A stretch of 64,000 nucleotides of DNA from a virus. The translations under genes and the position numbers were made by a program. Shown here one piece after another: positions 37,386 to 46,341 of this stretch. The first letter of the stretch is position 1, and each line of letters opens with the position of its first letter. The stretch covers positions 34,739 through 98,738 of the IMG/VR virus record IMGVR_UViG_3300045971_001064; one strand, 5' to 3'. The notes under the pieces were generated by a model. The model saw only the letters and a program-made list of their open reading frames with translations. It had not been told where the DNA came from and did not search any database.

Positions 37386-37414
37386 ACCATAGCACGCAGC
37401 CACATGCTCCGCCA
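37386..37414 (-). promoter_or_regulatory. Class B promoter for 37319 gene
   Basis: TGGCGG at 37409-37414, 17-base spacer, TATGGT at 37386-37391 with TGC. Confidence 0.65.
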
Positions 37415-37421
37415 CCAGAAG

Positions 37422-37428
37422 TAATCTA
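37422..37428 (+). promoter_or_regulatory. Class C element before the tape-measure block
   Basis: TAATCTA, 60 bases upstream of the ATG at 37489, just beyond the opposing class B promoter. Confidence 0.45.
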
Positions 37429-37488
37429 CTCCCTGAAGGCGACTGTCGGTCCCGACGGCGCCACCCTCACCCAAATAGGAGCACCGAC

Positions 37489-37893
37489 ATGGCTCAAGCC
37501 AAGACCCCCGAAGGCGTTCTCTTCTCCATCCACCTTGTCGGCGACACGACCGGCAAGCTCTGGACCGGCGAGTTCCGAGCCAAGCCTGTGCTCACCTTCC
37601 GTGACAAGCTCCAGTCCGACCGCATGAAGCGCGACATGCTCGGCGGCGACGGGGCTGGCGCGAGCGCCGAGTCCATCGTGGCCTCGACCATCATCGGCGA
37701 CCTGACCGTCCGCCTCACCGAGACGCCCGAGTGGTGGAAGGAGTCGCAGGGCGGGCTCGGCTTGCAGGACTACAACGTGCTGGAGGCCGTCTACGAGGGC
37801 GCCAAGAAGGTGGAGAAGGAGCACGTCAAGGCCATCGAAGAGGCTGGCAAGAAGGCCGAAGCCGCTCTGCGCGACCCGCCGGAGAAGAAGTAA
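37489..37893 (+). CDS. Probable tail assembly chaperone
   Basis: 134 residues. A beta start (GVLFSIHLVGDTTGKLWTGE) is followed by a helical half (LEAVYEGAKKVEKEHVKAIE). It sits between the tube genes and the tape measure, where tail assembly chaperones are usually encoded. No slippery-sequence product was identified, so a frameshift is not claimed. Confidence 0.5.
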   Translation: MAQAKTPEGVLFSIHLVGDTTGKLWTGEFRAKPVLTFRDKLQSDRMKRDMLGGDGAGASAESIVASTIIGDLTVRLTETPEWWKESQGGLGLQDYNVLEAVYEGAKKVEKEHVKAIEEAGKKAEAALRDPPEKK

Positions 37894-38018
37894 TGCTGCA
37901 CGAGCCCCGCTGCCTCAAGTGCGGCACCAACCGCTGCCTGCTCGTCTACCGTCGCAACGACGGCAAGCCTGAGTGGGTCTGCGCCATCTGCTCAGGCCTC
38001 GCTCGCCCGAAGGAATAG
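37893..38018 (+). CDS. 41-residue zinc-ribbon micro-protein
   Basis: Starts MLHEPRCLKCGTNRCLLVYR, with Cys at a CxxC pair and CAIC near the end: a compact zinc ribbon. Its ATG overlaps the upstream stop (TAATG) and its stop is immediately followed by the next gene's GTG. It is unusual to find such a micro-protein inside the tail-assembly region. Confidence 0.7.
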   Translation: MLHEPRCLKCGTNRCLLVYRRNDGKPEWVCAICSGLARPKE

Positions 38019-38594
38019 GTGGACTACTACCAAGCACTCCAGCTTCGCTCGATGCTGGCCGTCAAGCAACCTGACGGCGAGGCCTTCATGCGTCGGGTGA
38101 AGAGGTACTACTCGAAGACCTTCAGCGTGCCGCTGCCGGACGTTGACGACATCCCCGAGGAGGACGTGCTGGTAGCCTTCTACGAAGAGACCTTCAGCGA
38201 GATGTCTGAGGACGACCGCGACGAGCTTCTCGACGAAATCATGATGACCCCGGAGGAGCGCGTCGCCCGTGAGAAGGCTCACGAGAAGATGGACGAGCGC
38301 GACGAGGAGTTCATGAAGAAGCTGAACGAGGACATCAAGTCCGGCAAGCGCCGCGGGCCTCCTCCCGAGCGGCCCAAGCCCAAGGTCGCCGCATCCCCGG
38401 CCGACCCCAAGGAGAAGGCGCGGCTCATCAAGCAGCGCATCGCGACTGGCATCATGGTGCCGAGCGCGACCGACGGCGACTTTGCCCTGCCTCCTGCTCC
38501 TCCCGACATCCACATGAAGTTCGGGGAAGAGGGTGGCAATCTACCTGCTGAATGGGCCTCCATGGACCCAGTCGTCACTACCCCCAAGAAGTAG
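38019..38594 (+). CDS. Helical tail-module protein
   Basis: 191 residues from GTG. The first 80 are mixed with acidic segments (VDDIPEEDVLVAFYEETFSE); residues 85-115 are charged and helical (HEKMDERDEEFMKKLNEDIK), then Pro-rich. It may be a second tail chaperone or a tape-measure-associated protein. The position right before the tape measure supports a tail-assembly role. Confidence 0.5.
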   Translation: MDYYQALQLRSMLAVKQPDGEAFMRRVKRYYSKTFSVPLPDVDDIPEEDVLVAFYEETFSEMSEDDRDELLDEIMMTPEERVAREKAHEKMDERDEEFMKKLNEDIKSGKRRGPPPERPKPKVAASPADPKEKARLIKQRIATGIMVPSATDGDFALPPAPPDIHMKFGEEGGNLPAEWASMDPVVTTPKK

Positions 38595-38600
38595 GTCATC

Positions 38601-40823
38601 GTGGCCGACAAGAAGTTCACAATCGCCCTTGAAGGCAAGGTCGCTCCCTCCGTCAAGGCCGTGCTGGCGACGATGGAGCAGGCCGAGCGTACGGGCGTCA
38701 AGATGTCCAAGGCCATGCAGACCGCCGCGGGCACGGGTGGCGGCAACGCTCTTCAGCAGGGGGCGGTGGCCAAGTCGCTGCTCACCCAGAAGAAGCTCTT
38801 CGACGACCTGAGCGTGAGCGGCACCAAGCTCGCCAAGGTCTTGAACGAGCAGGTCTCGCGGTCGCAGCAGGCCCTCCAGAAGTCCTTGATGCTGAACGCG
38901 AGCAGCTTGGGTCCTCTCGTCAAGCAGTACGAGGCGGCTCAGGCCAAGGTCGAGCGCATGGCGTCTGAAGGAGCCAGCGGGAAGACCTTCGACCTCTTCA
39001 AGCGCCACGCGCAGGGACTCGGGACTCAGGTCACCCAGAACCTCGCCGAGCGGCAGCAGTTGCAGGCGGCAGCCGACACGATGTACGGCGACGGCACCCC
39101 GGGCAGCGGCGCCGGGGGTCCGGGCGGAGGCAGCGGTGGGTTCGGCATGGGCATCACGGGTCGACTGGCTGGCATGGCTGTCGGTCGGGCCGGGGTGCCG
39201 TTCGGCGGCGCCATGATGGCTGCTGGTGGAGCCATGTCGGTGGTCGCCATCGCTGCGGCTGCGGCCATCGTGGCCGGGAAAATCATCATCGCCAACTCGC
39301 AGGGGCTCATCGCCTCGAACGCTCTGGCTGGCTCCCAGATGTCGCAGCAGTTCGCGAGCCAGCGTGACGCCACGAACCTCTACGGCCGAGCCGCGCTGTC
39401 CGCGGACCCCAGCCTCAGCCGCGACCTCAAGCAGAACACCACTCCCGGCTTCCTCAGGGCTCTGCCGGGCAACGTCTTGGACTCGTTCACCGCCTTGGCT
39501 GACATCGGCGGCGCGGGCTACACAGCCTCCTTCCGCGCGAAGGCAGCGAACCGCGAGCGCGAGCGCATCACGGAGCGCGTCGGCGAACTCGGTGCCGCGA
39601 AGGGCCCTCAGGGCGACGTCGCCAAGGCTCGCGTGGCTGAGGCGACTCGCATCCTCGGCCTCGACCGCCGCTACGGCCTCGGCACGTACGAAGCTGGCTC
39701 TGCGATGGAGTCCAAGTACGTGCTCGACCGCGGGTCGCATCAGGCGGCGCTGGGTGCTCTTGCACCGAACGTCGGCGCGAGGAGCGCCAAGTACTACGCC
39801 AACGCGGTGCTCGGCGCGCAGGTCGCGGGCATGGACCAAGGCGCGGCGGCAAGCATCATCGGCCGGACCGCGGTCGGCGGTGGCAACGTGCTGGGCGTGT
39901 CGGCTGGCTTCGACCCCACCATCCGCGCCCTGATGGGTGAGTCCGTGGCCGGGACCATGGGCGCCAGCAGCATGATGTTCGAGGGCAAGGGCGTCGGGAT
40001 GGCCCGGGCGCTGGCCGGTGGCGTCAACGCAGGCGGGGCCGAGGGCGTGCGTCAGGCTCAGCAGGTTGCGCAAGGCGCCTCGCTGTTCGGCGCTCGCATG
40101 GGCGGCAACGACCCGTACCAGAAGTCGTTCAACATGGCGGCGGCGTCTGCGGCGTTGGGTGACGCCTCGCCCTACCAGAAGGACTTCTTGGCCACGCAGT
40201 TGCGCGACCCGTCCGTGGCCGCTGGCATCATCAAGGACGGGAAGCTGCCCGCCGACTTCCAGCGCATGGGCATCACGCTGGCCCAAGTGAAGACCTTCGC
40301 GGCTGCCACTGACCGCTCCTCGGTCGGCGCGCGGTGGATTGACACTGGCGGCAAGTCGGACGCCGAGAAGCAGATGCGCGCCTTCCAAGAGGCTGGCGGT
40401 GTGCGGTCGTGGATGGAAGGCAAGACGCGGTCGCAGCAGGAGGCCGCCATCAAGACGGCTGCGCCCCTGTACGCCGCCATCCATCGCGGCTCCACTGGCG
40501 GCGAGGTCGGCGCGGGCGAAGGTATCCTGCGCTTCGAGGCTGGACTCTCGACCCGGAAGGCTGAGGCTGGAGGCAAGCGCGCCGAGGAGACCATGGAGGC
40601 GTACCGCGAGCGCGTCAAGCTGGAGAACGGGCACGGCAAGCTGGAGGACGCCGCGCGAGCCATGATGAAACTGGAGACCGCGACCGAGCACGTCACCACC
40701 GGAATGGGAAAGGTGGCTGGCAAGCTGGTGTCTGTCGAAGGCGCTCTCGACGCCATCACGGAAGCGGCCGACCGCGCTCGCTCAAGCCCTTGGAGCGACA
40801 TCACCGTTCCGCCGGGAGGCTAG
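38601..40823 (+). CDS. Tape measure-like tail protein
   Basis: 740 residues from GTG. The N-terminal 150 residues are helical with coiled-coil character. A Gly-rich region leads to hydrophobic Ala/Gly segments (MSVVAIAAAAAIVAGKIII at about 213-231) typical of tape measures. The rest is long and helical with many Gly/Ala. It precedes the hub gene. For a myovirus tape measure it is short, so the tail may be fairly short or the protein may have a different internal role. Confidence 0.65.
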   Translation: MADKKFTIALEGKVAPSVKAVLATMEQAERTGVKMSKAMQTAAGTGGGNALQQGAVAKSLLTQKKLFDDLSVSGTKLAKVLNEQVSRSQQALQKSLMLNASSLGPLVKQYEAAQAKVERMASEGASGKTFDLFKRHAQGLGTQVTQNLAERQQLQAAADTMYGDGTPGSGAGGPGGGSGGFGMGITGRLAGMAVGRAGVPFGGAMMAAGGAMSVVAIAAAAAIVAGKIIIANSQGLIASNALAGSQMSQQFASQRDATNLYGRAALSADPSLSRDLKQNTTPGFLRALPGNVLDSFTALADIGGAGYTASFRAKAANRERERITERVGELGAAKGPQGDVAKARVAEATRILGLDRRYGLGTYEAGSAMESKYVLDRGSHQAALGALAPNVGARSAKYYANAVLGAQVAGMDQGAAASIIGRTAVGGGNVLGVSAGFDPTIRALMGESVAGTMGASSMMFEGKGVGMARALAGGVNAGGAEGVRQAQQVAQGASLFGARMGGNDPYQKSFNMAAASAALGDASPYQKDFLATQLRDPSVAAGIIKDGKLPADFQRMGITLAQVKTFAAATDRSSVGARWIDTGGKSDAEKQMRAFQEAGGVRSWMEGKTRSQQEAAIKTAAPLYAAIHRGSTGGEVGAGEGILRFEAGLSTRKAEAGGKRAEETMEAYRERVKLENGHGKLEDAARAMMKLETATEHVTTGMGKVAGKLVSVEGALDAITEAADRARSSPWSDITVPPGG

Positions 40824-42701
40824 ATGGCGCCGCGCTACTACCTCGCAGAGGACTTCGGCCCCAACGACATGGTGTCGTACTCGCCTCACTGGGTGCTGGC
40901 GTTCGCGCGCTTTGCGAACCCCATCACGTACGACCCCACCACTCGCAAGAGCGTCAACACCGACCCGTCGTTCGCGTACGAGGAGCGAGACCCCCAGAAC
41001 CCGCTCATCATCGACGACCAAGGCGACTGCGTCTCGCTGTCGGTGAGCGCAGACAAGGACTCGCACACGGCCTCGATGCAGGCCACCCTGCTGGACAAGG
41101 GCACCAAGTACCTCAACGAGTTGCTGCCCGGGGACTGGGTCGTCGCGTTCATGGTCTACAGCGAGAACGAGATGCGCGCGCTGAGGAAGGCGCTGGCGGC
41201 TCGTACGAAAGTGAACACTTGGCACAGCGGCCTGAAGTTCGTCGGGCGCGTGCACACGGTCCAGAAGACGGTCTCGGTCGCTCCGGACGGCCAGCACCGC
41301 AGCGCCTACTCCCTGTCGTGCGTGGCCTTCAGCGAGTTCGACAGCACGGTGCTGTACTACCCGCAGTTGGCGTACCAAGGGGACAGCGCCTTCGTGTCGA
41401 TGGACCGCTTCGCACCTCTCATCAGTTCCATGGTCCGCGGCGAGAACTCTGACGAGCACGGCGCGCTCGACCCCAACCGCATCATTCCGAAGCTGATGAC
41501 GTCGCTGTTCGGTCTTGGCGCGTGGTCGAACCAGAACTCAGGGCTGGCCCCTCAGGCTCACGGCGACACGCCGAAGGCCTTGACTCCCAACGAGGCGTAC
41601 ATCATCCCCGAGACGATGGCCAAGTGGTTCGGGGTAGGCAACTCCAAGAGCAAGTTCTCGGACTTGATGCAGGTGCTGGTCGGAGTGCAGAAGTACTCCG
41701 CCAAGACCTACACCGACAACCTCTGTGACCAGCCGAACGGCGGTGGCTTGTTCTGGCCTGACGACGCGAAGACGGGCAAGGACGGGGGCTTCCTGTGCCG
41801 CTTCCCCTTGTCGGGCACCTTCTCGGCCACCGAGATTCCGCCCACCACCACGACCGTGTGGTCGTTCATCTCGGCCTACATCGCATCGCCAGTCAACGAG
41901 GGCTTTGTGACTCTACGCCCTCACATCAACGGCGACATCTTCCCCTTCTTCACCGTCAGGCAGACGCCCTACACCTCCGAGGTCGGGCTCCAGTTCACCT
42001 TGGAGGACTTCCAAGCTGAGGAGGGCGCGACCACGCGCCGGAACCAGCCGCAGAAGACGAAGAAGAACGCCAAGAAGGGTCCGCCGCCCGCGCGCACCCC
42101 GGTGTTCCGCAGGATGCCCACGACCCGCTTCTTGGAGCTTCCTCGCTGGGTCGTCCCCGACTCCATCATGACCGAGGCGTCTGTCGGCCGCTCGGACGCC
42201 ATGCGGCAGAACCTCGTCTACGTGTACGGCACCGGGCCGGGCGTGGCGGTCGACGAGTACAACCAGTTCATCTCGTCGCCTCCCGTCACGGACCGGCTGG
42301 ACATCATGCGCAACGGCATCCGCCCCTACATGCCGTCGGTGAACTGCTTCCTCGTGCAGGCGCTGATGGTCCCCATCGACTGGCGCGAGGTCATGTCGGA
42401 CATCGTCATGGGGCAGCACCTGACCCTGAGCGGCTCACTGGCGACGTACGGCATCCGCTCGCCTATCGCCCCGGGCGACAACGTGGAGTTCCAAGGCGTC
42501 GTCTACCACATCCAAGGCCTGTCGCACACATGCTCCATCTCGGCTGAGGGGCAGAGGTCGTTCACGACGCGCATGAGCCTGTCGCGCGGCAGCGTCGACC
42601 GCGGAGCCGAGAAGGGCACCTTCGCGGAGCGCTCTCGCTCCCTCCCCAACACGAAGTCGACCGACTCCGAAGGCTCGTACGTCGGCGTCACCAAGGACTA
42701 G
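40824..42701 (+). CDS. Baseplate hub-like protein
   Basis: 625 residues. N-terminal half is a beta domain with a VGRVHTVQKTVSVAPDG strand pair; the C-terminal third (ITPEWREVMSDIVMGQHLTL-type, read PIDWREVMSDIVMGQHLTL) is a beta-barrel-like end. The arrangement between the tape measure and a spike protein fits T4 gp27/gp44-type hubs. There are no signal or membrane segments. Confidence 0.6.
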   Translation: MAPRYYLAEDFGPNDMVSYSPHWVLAFARFANPITYDPTTRKSVNTDPSFAYEERDPQNPLIIDDQGDCVSLSVSADKDSHTASMQATLLDKGTKYLNELLPGDWVVAFMVYSENEMRALRKALAARTKVNTWHSGLKFVGRVHTVQKTVSVAPDGQHRSAYSLSCVAFSEFDSTVLYYPQLAYQGDSAFVSMDRFAPLISSMVRGENSDEHGALDPNRIIPKLMTSLFGLGAWSNQNSGLAPQAHGDTPKALTPNEAYIIPETMAKWFGVGNSKSKFSDLMQVLVGVQKYSAKTYTDNLCDQPNGGGLFWPDDAKTGKDGGFLCRFPLSGTFSATEIPPTTTTVWSFISAYIASPVNEGFVTLRPHINGDIFPFFTVRQTPYTSEVGLQFTLEDFQAEEGATTRRNQPQKTKKNAKKGPPPARTPVFRRMPTTRFLELPRWVVPDSIMTEASVGRSDAMRQNLVYVYGTGPGVAVDEYNQFISSPPVTDRLDIMRNGIRPYMPSVNCFLVQALMVPIDWREVMSDIVMGQHLTLSGSLATYGIRSPIAPGDNVEFQGVVYHIQGLSHTCSISAEGQRSFTTRMSLSRGSVDRGAEKGTFAERSRSLPNTKSTDSEGSYVGVTKD

Positions 42702-42703
42702 CA

Positions 42704-43603
42704 GTGGCCAACCCCCGCCCTCATTTCGGAGTGGTACTCCCCACGTACCTCGCACGGCACCAAGCGCCGCGCGGCGGCCCGGCTGCGACGATGAACGACT
42801 ACGTCCTGCGGATGGGCGAGGTCGTGCAAGCCATCGCGCCGAACCACCCCGACAACAAGAACCCCAACTCCAAGAACAAGCAGTGGGTGTACGTGGTCAA
42901 CGTGGCCTTCCGCAACGGTCTCAAGTCGCGTTCAGTCGTGCCATACCGCTGCACCATCAGCGACCTCTTCGGCACGCTCGGGGACCACTTCCGCTACTCG
43001 GTTCGGCCGGGCAAGCAGTCCTCCAAGTTCTTCGCGAAGGGCGCGTGGGTGCTGGTGATGTGCCCCAACGGAGCCAAGGCGGACGCGCTCATCGTCGGCG
43101 CGATGCGGAACCCCGACGACAAGAGCGCCGACCCGAGCACCACCTTCCTCGACTTCCAGTTCAACGGCGTGAAGGCGTCCATCGACGCTGACGGCGCTCT
43201 GGTGCTGAAGGTCCCGGGCGCGACCAACATCGACGGCTCCCCGAGCGACCAGCGCGACGCGAACAACAAGGGCACGTCGGTCAGCTTCGGCAAGGACGGC
43301 TCGGTCGTCATCAGCGACGGCAACGGCGACGCGGTCACGGTCTCGCCCAAGGACAAGAGCATCACCGTCACCGCAGGCGAGCAGACCACCACGGTCAGCA
43401 AGAAGTGGAAGCTGAAGGCGGCCACCGTCGAGGTTGTGGCGGACTCGGTCTCCGTCGACGCGGGCAAGGTGTTCCTCGGCGGCACCGAGATGACGGTCAA
43501 CCCGCTGGACGGCGTGGTCGTAGGCACCGGCATCGACACGTTCACGGGGCTGCCGTACGTCAGCCTCGGCAGCACCTCAACCAAAGTGAAGGCGGGGAAG
43601 TAG
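42704..43603 (+). CDS. Baseplate spike protein (gpV-like)
   Basis: 299 residues from GTG. The N-terminal half is an OB-type domain (MGEVVQAIAPNHPDNKNPNS, then WVLVMCPNGAKADALIVGAM). The C-terminal half is a regular beta-strand region (SITVTAGEQTTTVSKKWKLK, then EVVADSVSVDAG) typical of a trimeric beta-helix spike. It lies just after the hub gene. Confidence 0.7.
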   Translation: MANPRPHFGVVLPTYLARHQAPRGGPAATMNDYVLRMGEVVQAIAPNHPDNKNPNSKNKQWVYVVNVAFRNGLKSRSVVPYRCTISDLFGTLGDHFRYSVRPGKQSSKFFAKGAWVLVMCPNGAKADALIVGAMRNPDDKSADPSTTFLDFQFNGVKASIDADGALVLKVPGATNIDGSPSDQRDANNKGTSVSFGKDGSVVISDGNGDAVTVSPKDKSITVTAGEQTTTVSKKWKLKAATVEVVADSVSVDAGKVFLGGTEMTVNPLDGVVVGTGIDTFTGLPYVSLGSTSTKVKAGK

Positions 43604-43605
43604 CC

Positions 43606-43821
43606 ATGCCCATGAACGGAAGCATGCTGGCCAAGGAGATGCTGGTCGCTGTCGGAGGGAAGGTCACTCCTCAGCGCCTGAAGGCCTTCGAGAAGATGGC
43701 GGACGCCATCGTCAAGCACATCCAGTTGAACGCGGTCGTCACGGTCATCACCTCGCCTCCCGCCCCGGGCTTGCCGGGAACGGGCGCAGGCGCCAAGGTC
43801 ACTGGCACCGGCATCCTGTAG
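43606..43821 (+). CDS. Hypothetical small baseplate-region protein
   Basis: 71 residues. N-terminal helix (MLAKEMLVAVGGKVTPQRLK, then EKMADAIVKHIQLN) and a C-terminal Pro/Gly tail. It may be a spike tip or chaperone; in gpV-type systems a PAAR-like tip protein often follows the spike, but no PAAR motif is seen here. Confidence 0.6.
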   Translation: MPMNGSMLAKEMLVAVGGKVTPQRLKAFEKMADAIVKHIQLNAVVTVITSPPAPGLPGTGAGAKVTGTGIL

Positions 43822-43824
43822 CCG

Positions 43825-43831
43825 CAATCTT
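43825..43831 (+). promoter_or_regulatory. Class C element before 43843 gene
   Basis: CAATCTT preceded by TAGCCG; 11 bases from ATG. Confidence 0.45.
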
Positions 43832-43842
43832 CAAGGTACCCC

Positions 43843-46332
43843 ATGGCCACCCGGTTCGACCTCTCCGACAACCGCAAGAACCTCTACAACTCCAGCACTG
43901 GGGTTGGAGCGGCGGCGGGCATCGTCCCGGCGGGCTCCGAGAGGTACTCGCACGCGCTGTTCCCCGACGGCACTCTCTGGAACAAGGCCTTCCCCTACCA
44001 GTTGGTGGTCTTGGAAGTCGGCAAGAGTAACTTCAGGTCCACCGACATTTCGACGCGATTCCTGTCGGCCTTCAACACTGACCCGCCCTACCACATCTAC
44101 AACGGGCTCATCTTCACGCTGCCAGTGAACCCGGAGTCGATGAGCCTCACCATGCCGTTCGCCATCAACGTGTCGGCGACGCTGGGAGGCGTGGTCGAGC
44201 AGCACGGCGGCGCGCCCTTCCGTCACATCCAGTTCTCCGGCACCTTCGGCGTGGTCAACAACAAGCCGTCAGCGGCCGGGTTGCAGGGTGGACTGCTGTC
44301 TGGTCCCGGCGGCATCGCTGGCGGGACCATGCAGGCCGTCCAAGGCGTCATCTCCTCGGCGACCAGCCTCGGCATCGGAGACAAGTACAAGGCCAACCAG
44401 TTCGACGTGAAGCGCCTCAACTTCGACGAGGACAACGCCTCGGAAAGCGACACCGGGTACTTCCAGTTCAGGGCCCTCCAGCACTTCTTGGAGTCGTACG
44501 CTGAGGCCAAGAAGCAGTCGGACGGACGCGACCTGCGGCTCGCCCTGTTCATCTGGAAGGAGGAGGCGGCGTATCTGGTCACCCCTCAGCAGTTCGACGT
44601 CCAGAGGACCGCCCAGAGCCCCTACGAGTACCGCTACTCGCTGCGCTTGCAGGCGTGGCGGCGCATCCAGCCCAAGTACATCGCCAACGCTCCGACCGGC
44701 ATCGACCGCGGCGCTCAGACCGCCGAGAGCAGCTTCAGCTTCGCCAAGGTCCACAAGTTCGTCTCCGACGCCACCCGCACCGCCAAGGCCGTCCAGAACA
44801 CCCTGAAGGCCGTGCGCAAGGACATCGCCAAGGTCTTCGACCTGATGAAGCAGACCGCCCTCTTCTGCGGCGCCCTGACCGGCATCGTCAAGACCGCGTG
44901 GGACCTCCCGGCTGGCATCACCAAGGACTTCGAGTCGGCGGTGAACGAGTCGTGGGACATCCTGAAGGCCTCCTACGACGGCCTCGACCCGCGCACCAAG
45001 AAGACCGTCGACGCCATCACCGTCGAGGTCGGTGCGAGCAAGAGCGGCGGCAAGAAGAAGTCGTCGGCGCTGGAGCAGGCTCTGGTTGGAGACGACGACG
45101 GCTTCCTCGACCTCATCAAGCCCGACTCGCTCAACCTGTCCCCGACCGTCCGCGCCAACATCGACGACCACATGCAGCAGACGATGACCTTGACGAGCGA
45201 CGACTTCCGGGTCATCGCCGACACCGTCTTCGCCCTGACTGCCGACTTCGCCGACGCCGTCGGCCTCAACAGCCCCACCTACGACCTCGTGACCGGCCGG
45301 ACCGCCATTCCAAAGCTCCGCAACGCCACCATCGACGACTACCGGGCCATGCACTCGCTGGCCGTGGCTGGGACAGCCATCCTGTCGCTGGTCGTGAACG
45401 CCCCGAGCCGCGTGCCCGTCACCACCATCGAGTACGTCGCTGGTCTGGCCAACGCCAACGGCATCGCGATGCGTGTGCCGCTGTCCAAGTTCGCGGCCCC
45501 CTTCCCCTACGGCTCGTCCATGGAGCGCCTCGCCCAGCAGTACCTCGGCGACGCCTCCCGGTGGATGGAAATCGTGGAGTTGAACGAGCTTCGCGCGCCC
45601 TACGTCGACGAGGTCGGGACCACGGTGCTGCTGACCGTCAACGCCTCAGGCAACCTGCTCACCATGACCGACGCCTCGACCATCGGGGTCGGCCAGTTCA
45701 TCAAGCTCTGGTCGGACACGGTCATCTCCGAGAAGCGTCGCGTGGTGGCGGTCAAGTACTTCGGCCCCAACCAGTGGCAGGTGACGTTGGACGGCGAGAG
45801 CGACCTCGCGAAGTTCAAGGTGGCCAACCGCGCCTCGGTCCAGTACTTCCTCCGCGGCACCGTGAACTCGCAGCAAATCATCTACATCCCGTCCGACACC
45901 GCCGCCGACGCTGACCTGCTCAAGTACGTGCCGGGCGGCACCGACGTGGCCCAGTTGCTTCATCAGGGCGACGTGGACGGCATGCTCTCGCCGACCGGTG
46001 ACTTGGTCATCACTCCCGACGGCGACTGGCCGGTGGTCTTCGGCATGGCCTCGCTCGTCCAGTGGGCCCGGACCGCCCTGAACACCAAGATGGGGTCGCT
46101 GGCTCTGCACCCCGCCTTCGGGGTCGACGCCATGGTCGGCGACTCCATCGCGGACACCTCGGCCAACGACATCTTGAAGAGCGCGACCAACGTCTTCCGC
46201 TTCAACCCGAGCTTCACCGGGGTGACCAGCGCGGCTGTCGACGTCAACGGCCCCACGGCCCGCGTCACGCTCGAAGTGGGCGTCAGGGGCGTCGACTCGC
46301 TGCTGCCCATCTCCTTCAGCGTCCAGTCGTAA
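43843..46332 (+). CDS. Baseplate wedge protein: gp53/LysM-like plus gp25-like fusion
   Basis: 829 residues. The first 150 form a folded domain with NGLIFTLPVNPESMSLTMPF. Residues about 540-600 (PLSKFAAPFPYGSSMERLAQ, then ASRWMEIVELNELRAPYVDE) look like the gp53/LysM region of wedge proteins. Residues about 715-829 (GDLVITPDGDWPVVFGMASL, VQWARTALNTKMGSL and a C-terminal strand) match the GpW/gp25-like wedge fold. In T4 these are separate proteins; here they appear joined. Confidence 0.65.
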   Translation: MATRFDLSDNRKNLYNSSTGVGAAAGIVPAGSERYSHALFPDGTLWNKAFPYQLVVLEVGKSNFRSTDISTRFLSAFNTDPPYHIYNGLIFTLPVNPESMSLTMPFAINVSATLGGVVEQHGGAPFRHIQFSGTFGVVNNKPSAAGLQGGLLSGPGGIAGGTMQAVQGVISSATSLGIGDKYKANQFDVKRLNFDEDNASESDTGYFQFRALQHFLESYAEAKKQSDGRDLRLALFIWKEEAAYLVTPQQFDVQRTAQSPYEYRYSLRLQAWRRIQPKYIANAPTGIDRGAQTAESSFSFAKVHKFVSDATRTAKAVQNTLKAVRKDIAKVFDLMKQTALFCGALTGIVKTAWDLPAGITKDFESAVNESWDILKASYDGLDPRTKKTVDAITVEVGASKSGGKKKSSALEQALVGDDDGFLDLIKPDSLNLSPTVRANIDDHMQQTMTLTSDDFRVIADTVFALTADFADAVGLNSPTYDLVTGRTAIPKLRNATIDDYRAMHSLAVAGTAILSLVVNAPSRVPVTTIEYVAGLANANGIAMRVPLSKFAAPFPYGSSMERLAQQYLGDASRWMEIVELNELRAPYVDEVGTTVLLTVNASGNLLTMTDASTIGVGQFIKLWSDTVISEKRRVVAVKYFGPNQWQVTLDGESDLAKFKVANRASVQYFLRGTVNSQQIIYIPSDTAADADLLKYVPGGTDVAQLLHQGDVDGMLSPTGDLVITPDGDWPVVFGMASLVQWARTALNTKMGSLALHPAFGVDAMVGDSIADTSANDILKSATNVFRFNPSFTGVTSAAVDVNGPTARVTLEVGVRGVDSLLPISFSVQS

Positions 46333-46341
46333 GCCCGGCAG

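Noticed and set aside
37489-38594. Programmed -1 frameshift in the tail chaperone genes
   Set aside because: No slippery heptamer followed by a structure was found at the end of 37489-37893, and the next genes have their own starts with overlapping stops.
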